Positions 6,949 to 11,037 of a stretch of DNA of 11,037 nucleotides are shown here, piece after piece. The notes below the pieces were generated by a model that saw only the letters and a list, made by a program, of their open reading frames with translations, searched no databases and was not told where the DNA came from. The first letter of the stretch is position 1; each line of letters opens with the position of its first letter. The translations under genes were made by a program, and so were the position numbers. Origin of the DNA: Anaerolineae bacterium (GTDB taxonomy: Bacteria; Chloroflexota; Anaerolineae; 4572-78; J111); contig JAGRCC010000339.1 in assembly GCA_020433785.1 (NCBI GenBank), positions 1-11,037 of the forward strand, given 5' to 3'.

Positions 6949-7599
6949 ATGGCGAATTCCTTTGCCCGCTCTACTCGTTCGTTACAAAACAGTAATTTTT
7001 ATCGGTCGTTGGTTAGCTTGGTTGTTGTTGTGCTGCTGCTGGTGGTGTGGTTAGCTTGGTTCTTTTTTGCCCAGGTAACGCTTTATGAAATCAGCGAACC
7101 AGGCCAGATAGCGCTGAGCGAAGTTGTTGAATTCGATTTTCCATCACAGGCTCAAGGGCGACTCCAGCGCGGACAAATGGCGTTCTTAAAGCTCGATGGG
7201 CATATCGGCACTGAAGTGGGGCCGATTCCAGCCATGGTGTTAGAGGTCGACAACCGTCCTGAAGTCGGCCAGGTCCACACGACAATGTTGGTGCTATGGC
7301 CGTTAGTGCCCGATGTTCCGAATCAAGACAAATTAACCGGCCAAGTTGAAGTTGAAGTTGAACATTTATCACCGGCTCGATTAGTGATGCGAGCCATCAA
7401 TGATGGACTACGCATGCCGACCATTAAATTTACCCCTCAGCAGCGTTTAAGTTCAATTAAGCCAATTTCATGGGTTCTTCCAGATAATCCGTGTGGCCCC
7501 CAAGATATAGTAGGGGAGCATGAGAAAAAGTCAGGCAAAAAGGGCATAGCCTTCAAGATCAAGGAAAAGGCGTTGAAAGAGATGGTCAAGATTAAGTAG
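6949..7599 (+). CDS. HlyD-like (membrane fusion) export adaptor without coiled-coil hairpin; C terminus replaced by IS-derived sequence
   Basis: Such adaptors link an ABC exporter to the cell exterior. ATG at 6949 has AGGAG six bases upstream. Residues 1-20 are polar, residues 21-41 form a single membrane anchor, then TLYEISEPGQIAL and RLQRGQMAFLKLDG correspond to the barrel/lipoyl part, and KLTGQVEVEVEHLSPARLVMRA (about 125-147) matches the characteristic end of small HlyD-like proteins found beside peptide and polyketide export ABC transporters. No alpha-helical hairpin is present. From about residue 180 the frame runs into the insertion sequence at 7489, so the last 36 residues (Lys-rich tail) are foreign and the natural end is lost. 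The core domain seems complete and may still work. It is divergent from the MbtH operon, which suggests a shared export role; the partner ABC transporter is missing. Confidence 0.72.
   Translation: MANSFARSTRSLQNSNFYRSLVSLVVVVLLLVVWLAWFFFAQVTLYEISEPGQIALSEVVEFDFPSQAQGRLQRGQMAFLKLDGHIGTEVGPIPAMVLEVDNRPEVGQVHTTMLVLWPLVPDVPNQDKLTGQVEVEVEHLSPARLVMRAINDGLRMPTIKFTPQQRLSSIKPISWVLPDNPCGPQDIVGEHEKKSGKKGIAFKIKEKALKEMVKIK
7489..7516. repeat. Left terminal inverted repeat of the ISL3-family element
   Basis: It begins CCGTGTGGCCCCCAAGATAT and matches the reverse complement of the right end (8849-8876) at 20 of 28 aligned positions without gaps. It ends 14 bp from the transposase stop codon. Confidence 0.75.
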
Positions 7600-8805
7600 A
7601 CCATAGCAGCGCCGTTTGAGAACTTTGATCTTGTTGTTGAGCCCCTCGACAAAACCACTGCTGTCACGATGTAGGAAGTAGTTGGTGATTTCATCCAGAT
7701 AGGTATCCAGCGTGGTCAGGAAGGGGTCGAAACAGGTCAAGGCACTAGTTTCGACAGCTTGACGCCACGCTTTGATGGCGTCAGTGGCCTGAGTTTTGGT
7801 CAAATCTTTCTCGAAGATAGCCGTCAGTTTTTCGCGGAAATCATAAGCTAACTTTAAGGAGGGACAGTAAGCGAATAACCGCTCAAGCAACTCGGTTTCG
7901 TGGGGTTTCAATGCCGCTTTGTTTTTTCTGAAAGGCCACATGGCTCCTTTGATGGTCTTGTATTCATCGTCAGACAGATCCCTTTTGAGCCGTTTCAATT
8001 CCTGTTTGCGTAACTTGTCAGCCCCAGCCCGATATTTCTGGGCCACATGATAGCGATCAACCACAACCACCGCTGCGCCCAGCACTTCTTTGGCAGCATT
8101 GATGTAAGCTTTCCACATATCGCTGCAAACGGTGTGGATGGTGCGTTGCAGGCGGGTCGGTATCCGCTCCAGAAAGGCTTTGACAGTTGCTTTTTCCCGA
8201 TTGGGCAACACCGCCAACACTTTCACTTGATCATCCCTGAGCCGGGCGGTGACAATGACCACATAATCACTGTGTCCTTTTTTCAAGGCAATCTCATCTA
8301 GCCCGATGACGTCTAGCCGGTCAAATGTCCCCCACTCAACTCGGGGCGTCACAGACCGCTTGATGATCCCGACTACGGCTTCATAGCCTAGCTTTTCTTT
8401 GAGGGTCACATCTTGTATGGTGCTATTGATCAACTGCAACAAGACTTGCTCCTCATAGGCTTTGGTATGGGGGCTCTTGGGCCGATACCACGATAATCGC
8501 TGGGTACTGGTTTTTCGATGGTGTTTACTCGAACAATGCGGACATTCATAGCGCTTGGGCCGTAAGCGAATGTACACTGCATGCCCCAAGATGGGCAGAT
8601 GCCGCAAGGTGATCGTGCGGTCGTGGCTGTGAAACTTGCTGATTTCTCGTCCGCATCGCTGACAGATTGCGCTATTTAAGCTGCTTTCGACTGTGATGAC
8701 GTAATCCCCTCTTTTGTTTGTCTCAATGTCTAGCACCTGCACATCGGGTATATCCAGGGGGATTGATACTTTTGAAAACATTTGGTAGCTGACCTCTCTT
8801 ATCAT
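7531..8805 (-). CDS. ISL3-family DDE transposase
   Basis: 424 residues, full length for the family. Catalyses cut-and-paste transposition of the surrounding element. An N-terminal zinc finger has Cys48, Cys51, Cys88 and Cys91 (CQRC and CPHC). The DDE catalytic triad is readable as Asp170 in VIGLDEIALKKGH, Asp229 in VCSDMWKAYI and Glu387 in SGFVEGLNNKIKVLKRRCYG, with the family motif VVVDRYHV at 247-254 in between. There is no frameshift or internal stop, so the enzyme may be active. The ATG at 8805 has no Shine-Dalgarno; the ATG at 8781 (residue 9), preceded by GAGAGG eleven bases upstream, is an equally plausible start. The stop lies 14 bp from the left inverted repeat. Confidence 0.95.
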   Translation of the reverse strand: MIREVSYQMFSKVSIPLDIPDVQVLDIETNKRGDYVITVESSLNSAICQRCGREISKFHSHDRTITLRHLPILGHAVYIRLRPKRYECPHCSSKHHRKTSTQRLSWYRPKSPHTKAYEEQVLLQLINSTIQDVTLKEKLGYEAVVGIIKRSVTPRVEWGTFDRLDVIGLDEIALKKGHSDYVVIVTARLRDDQVKVLAVLPNREKATVKAFLERIPTRLQRTIHTVCSDMWKAYINAAKEVLGAAVVVVDRYHVAQKYRAGADKLRKQELKRLKRDLSDDEYKTIKGAMWPFRKNKAALKPHETELLERLFAYCPSLKLAYDFREKLTAIFEKDLTKTQATDAIKAWRQAVETSALTCFDPFLTTLDTYLDEITNYFLHRDSSGFVEGLNNKIKVLKRRCYGLLNLDHLFQRLFLDLEGYALFA

Positions 8806-8848
8806 TTTTGAGAAGCTACAAGTTTACCACTATTTGTTGTCCCTGTGA

Positions 8849-8876
8849 ACACCACTACATCTAGTGGGTCACTCGG
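8849..8876. repeat. Right terminal inverted repeat of the ISL3-family element
   Basis: On the minus strand it begins CCGAGTGACCCACTAGATGT. It also contains an internal palindrome CACTACATCTAGTG. It marks the edge at which the STAND/TPR fragment begins. Confidence 0.75.
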
Positions 8877-10225
8877 AAACTACCAAAGAACCCAAACTCT
8901 TTGGCAACCGGCGCACGGACATCATGACCCTGGAGCGGCGCGGGCTGGTGCAGCGCACTGAACTACGGATTAACGGCCAACCCACCGCCCACTACGATTT
9001 GCACCCGATTGTGCGCCGCTACGCCTACAGCCGCCTAACCGACCCGACCGCCACCCACACCCAACTGGTTATCTACTTCGAGGCCGTGCCAAAGCCCGAA
9101 CGGGTGCGCAGCCTGGACGATTTGCGCCCGACCATCGAACTGTATCACCACCTGGTCCACGCCGGGCGGTATGATGAGGCTTGCGAGCTTTTCCGTGACC
9201 GCCTATCTAATCCGCTTTACTTCCAATTGGGAGCCTACCGGCAGCAGATCGAGCTGCTGAGTGCGCTGTTCCCGGACGGCGAAGACCAACCGCCGCGTTT
9301 GAGCCAAGAGGCTGATCAAGCCTGGACGCTGAACGAATTGGCCAATAGTTACAGCCTGGCCGGCCAGCCGGCGGCCGCGATTCCGCTGATTGAGCAAGAC
9401 ATTGCTATTCTTGAAAAACTAGGGGACAAAGAAACCCTTCCAACTCCCCTTGGCAATTTAGCCCAACAACAGCTACCGACTGGCGCCTTACGGGCGGCGG
9501 CGGACAACCTGCGCCGGAGCATTGCCCTCTGCCGCGAGATTGAGGATCGCTTCTGGGAGGCGGTTGGGCATCAGGAATTGGGGCGGGTGCTGGCCTATGG
9601 CGGCGATTGGGCCGAGGCGAAAACGGAGTTGGAGACGGCGCTCGAACAGTTCACGGCGGAGAATGTAATTCAAAGTCAAGGTACGGTGTGGGCCTATCGC
9701 GCCCTGGCCGCCCTGCTGCAAGGGCAAGCGGCTGAAGCCCTGGCTGCCGCGCAAGAGGCCCTCCGGCTGGCTGATGAAGATGCGCGAACAAGCTATCCCG
9801 TTGAGCGAGATTACGTGCGCTGTTACTGGCTGCTGGGCTGGGCCAACCTGGCGCTGGGGCAGCTGGACACCGCCCAAACCCATCTCGACGAGGCCCTGCG
9901 CCGCTGTCGGGCCATCAACGATGTTGCTGATGAACCGGCCATCCTGCTGGCCCAAGCCCGGCTGGCCGCAGCCCAGGCCAACCCGGCCCAGGCCAAAAGC
10001 ATAGCCGAAGAAGCCCGCCTCATCGCGGAGCGGGCCGGGTATGTACTGGATTTGGCCGATATTCATAATCTGCTGGCCCAACTGGCCTTGGCTGAGGGCA
10101 ACCGGGTCGCGGCGCAGCAGCACGCCCAGCAGGCCAAGGATTATGCCTGGTGTGATGGGCCGCCTTACAGTTACAAGGTGGCGTATGATGAAGCGGAACG
10201 ATTGCTGGAAGAATTGAGCATGTAG
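8877..10225 (+). pseudogene. 5'-truncated STAND (NB-ARC type) regulator: winged-helix end plus TPR repeats
   Basis: The frame is open from the insertion-sequence edge to TAG at 10223-10225. A GTG at 8864 inside the element could start it artificially, but the upstream part of the gene is gone. It opens in the winged-helix region that follows NB-ARC ATPase domains: DIMTLERRGLVQRTELRINGQ..., then YDLHPIVRRYAYSRL. About nine helical TPR-like repeats follow to the end (for example NELANSYSLAGQPAAAIPLI, ELGRVLAYGGDWAEAKTELE and LLGWANLALGQLDTAQTHLD). Intact relatives are usually near 1000 residues with an N-terminal nucleotide-binding domain and act as signal-sensing ATPases or transcriptional regulators. 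The missing ATPase domain makes function unlikely. GC-rich codon use differs from the biosynthetic genes to the left, consistent with a different genomic origin. Confidence 0.85.
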
Positions 10226-10337
10226 AATGAAGAATGGAGCGACAAAGCTTGCTTTGTCATTCACCGGCTTGGTCCATTCACGCAAGGGTCAACGAAATGA
10301 AGTTCAAGAAAATAAACGGCCCCCCCAGAGTGGCTCT
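10226..10337. other. Gene-free spacer with one small hairpin
   Basis: No ORF with coding character. GACAAAGC (10241-10248) and GCTTTGTC (10251-10258) form a perfect 8-bp stem with a TT loop shortly after the TPR stop. No T-run follows, so it is only a weak terminator candidate. AGAGTGGCTCT at 10327-10337, between two C-runs, can form another tiny hairpin. Confidence 0.5.
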
Positions 10338-10469
10338 CCCCCCAAGTTCGCCGGGCGACAAATCGGCCCGGCTATGAGCTGCGCCCGCTAAAGACGGGCT
10401 GTTCAAACCCGCTTGAGCGGGTGCCGTTGACTAGCCCGGTCGATTTATCGCCGGGTGGACGTCGGGGGG
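10338..10469. repeat. Large GC-rich inverted repeat with two internal hairpins (structured element)
   Basis: Left arm 10338-10374 (from CCCCCC to CCCGGCTA) and right arm 10432-10469 (from TAGCCCGG to GGGGGG) are imperfect reverse complements, roughly three quarters identical. The shared blocks are GGCGA[C/T]AAATCG and the terminal C6/G6 runs. The 57-nt centre holds two further stems: GCCCG (10383-10387) with CGGGC (10395-10399), and ACCCGCT (10407-10413) with AGCGGGT (10416-10422). The overall fold would be a long stem with a three-way junction. It could be a palindromic intergenic repeat, a non-autonomous transposon or a structured RNA. Confidence 0.6.
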
Positions 10470-10565
10470 AATAGTCGTTCGATTATTTATTTAATCTCCA
10501 TAACTTTGACGCGCCAGACTTTACCCGCTGATTATGCCCTAATTTCAGGCTATAACCTGTCTTTT
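10470..10565. other. AT-rich non-coding stretch with a degenerate first unit of the repeat array
   Basis: No ORF. Positions 10480-10505 are markedly AT-rich (GATTATTTATTTAATC) in otherwise GC-rich surroundings. At 10548-10555 AGGCTATA is the inverted form of the array core TATAGCCT, and it falls in the 22-bp slot (10544-10565) directly before the array. Confidence 0.5.
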
Positions 10566-10697
10566 TGTAGCCTAGAATTCGTTTTACTATAGCCTACAAT
10601 CCCCTTTTCTATAGACTACAATCGTATCAATTATAGCCTACAATCCCATCGATTATAGGCTATATCCCCTCGCTTTATAGCCTACAAACGCCGCGTT
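10566..10697. repeat. Tandem array of six 22-bp direct repeats (iteron-like)
   Basis: Units start at 10566, 10588, 10610, 10632, 10654 and 10676, exactly 22 bp apart. A 13-bp core with consensus TATAGCCTACAAT is followed by about 9 variable bases. Cores in order: TGTAGCCTAGAAT, TATAGCCTACAAT, TATAGACTACAAT, TATAGCCTACAAT, TATAGGCTATATC, TATAGCCTACAAA. The period equals two helical turns, which would place all cores on one face of the DNA, as in iterons or regulator-binding arrays. The fifth unit contains the palindrome TATAGGCTATA. Confidence 0.85.
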
Positions 10698-10900
10698 GGT
10701 GCCCGTGGCAATTCAGTCGCTGCCGAGGTTCGCGCCGTCGCTGCGGCTGAGACCTAGCGCGCCTGGGCTGGGAACGGCCGCGCAGCCTGAGAGAAACGGC
10801 CGGCGCTAAAGAGATCGAGCCGTTGGCCGCCCCCGAAGAAATCCCCTCGACCAACGGCCCGGCCAGGGTGGCAATCACGGTCGATGAGCCGAGTGGCTAG
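10686..10900 (+). pseudogene. Possible decayed plus-strand coding tail, frameshifted
   Basis: In one frame 10686-10757 reads KRRVGARGNSVAAEVRAVAA... to TAG. In the next frame 10751-10900 reads DLARLGWERPRSLRETAG... and ends PARVAITVDEPSG at TAG 10898-10900. Together they look like one Ala-rich protein broken by a frameshift, and the stop lies 7 bp from the stop of the convergent minus-strand gene. No start, no recognised family. High GC content alone can create such open frames, so this is weak. Confidence 0.25.
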
Positions 10901-10907
10901 CCCGCGC

Positions 10908-11036
10908 TCAGTCCTCCCCCGCGCTTTCCACAATAACCAACTCCTTATAGCCCGTGGCGCTGTCGAGTTCGCGCCGAAACGAGCGGCCGGGCAGCACCCC
11001 CAGCACGATTTCGGCGGTGGTGTAGATCAAGCAGCC
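10908..11036 (-). CDS. C-terminal fragment of an unrecognised protein entering from the right edge
   Basis: The minus-strand frame from the window edge to TGA at 10910-10908 gives 42 residues beginning GCLIYTTAEIVLGVLPGR and ending ELVIVESAGED. The mix of hydrophobic strand-like segments and charged residues looks like a real folded C terminus, and the acidic tail is natural for a protein end. I do not recognise the family. The convergent arrangement with the possible plus-strand remnant fits a gene boundary here. Confidence 0.5.
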   Translation of the reverse strand, partial: GCLIYTTAEIVLGVLPGRSFRRELDSATGYKELVIVESAGED

Positions 11037-11037
11037 G

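Larger units (their letters stand above)
7489..8876 (-). mobile_element. ISL3-family insertion sequence, 1388 bp
   Basis: A single transposase gene lies between imperfect inverted repeats at 7489-7516 and 8849-8876. The length fits the family (about 1.3-1.5 kb). The 8-bp flanks differ (CAGATAAT on the left, AAACTACC on the right), whereas ISL3 elements usually make 8-bp target duplications. Both flanking genes are truncated at the element and are unrelated to each other. Confidence 0.88.

Noticed and set aside
7091..7372. Minus-strand open frame of 93 codons
   Set aside because: Antisense to the HlyD-like adaptor core, which has a good ribosome-binding site and family motifs on the plus strand.
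7481..7488. Target-site duplication of the ISL3-family element
   Set aside because: The 8 bases left of the element (CAGATAAT) do not match the 8 bases right of it (AAACTACC), and shifting the boundary by one base does not help.
10241..10258. Intrinsic terminator of the TPR gene
   Set aside because: The stem is perfect but only 8 bp with a 2-nt loop and no T-run follows, so termination is unsupported; kept only as a hairpin.
9488..10285. Minus-strand open frame of 265 codons
   Set aside because: It is antisense to the TPR fragment, whose repeats are clear. The GC-rich codon bias creates the long opposite frame, and its Gln/Gly/Leu-rich product lacks any motif.
10566..10697. CRISPR array
   Set aside because: The period is 22 bp with a conserved 13-bp core and only 9 variable bases. 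True CRISPR arrays have repeats and spacers of about 25-40 bp each, and no cas gene is present.
10675..10878. Minus-strand open frame of 67 codons
   Set aside because: Arg-rich product in GC-rich DNA, overlaps the last unit of the 22-bp array, and has no ribosome-binding site.

Overview
The window looks like one edge of a nonribosomal peptide / polyketide biosynthetic gene cluster, cut off on its right by an insertion sequence. The STAND/TPR fragment at 8877-10225 resembles proteins I associate with filamentous Chloroflexota, so a chloroflexotal host is my best guess. That is an inference from recalled sequence style, not a search result; some cluster and repeat features would also suit a cyanobacterium.

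Left part (1-6732, all minus strand). Read in transcription order, a probable operon starts at a promoter near 6802-6830. It encodes an MbtH-like NRPS chaperone, a 106-aa protein coupled to it by an ATGA overlap, a 108-aa and a 69-aa protein of unknown function, a 1134-aa membrane protein, and an FkbH-like HAD-IIIC enzyme that is still open at the left edge. The membrane protein combines a nucleotide-transporter (NTT/TLC)-like domain, HEAT repeats and a cyclic-nucleotide-binding domain. MbtH implies an NRPS adenylation partner and FkbH implies loading of a glycerol-derived unit onto a carrier protein. The megasynthase itself is not in the window and would be expected further left. Two short elements with similar terminal inverted repeats (one clear at 5958-6090, one degenerate at 5228-5375) bracket the 108-aa and 69-aa genes.

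Middle (6733-7599). A compact divergent promoter region, with mirror-image -35 boxes TTGCCT, separates the operon from a plus-strand, hairpin-less HlyD-like export adaptor. This suggests synthesis and export are controlled together. The 3' end of the adaptor gene is replaced by insertion-sequence DNA.

Insertion sequence (7489-8876). An ISL3-family element with a full-length DDE transposase and recognisable imperfect terminal inverted repeats. The flanks show no target duplication and belong to two unrelated broken genes, so this is probably a rearrangement joint rather than a simple insertion.

Right part (8877-11037). A 5'-truncated STAND regulator fragment (winged-helix end plus TPR repeats) is followed by about 680 bp with no intact gene. 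That stretch holds a small hairpin, a large GC-rich inverted repeat with two internal hairpins (10338-10469), an AT-rich stretch, an exactly phased array of six 22-bp repeats (10566-10697), and a possible decayed coding tail. A minus-strand gene of unknown function enters from the right edge and ends at 10908.
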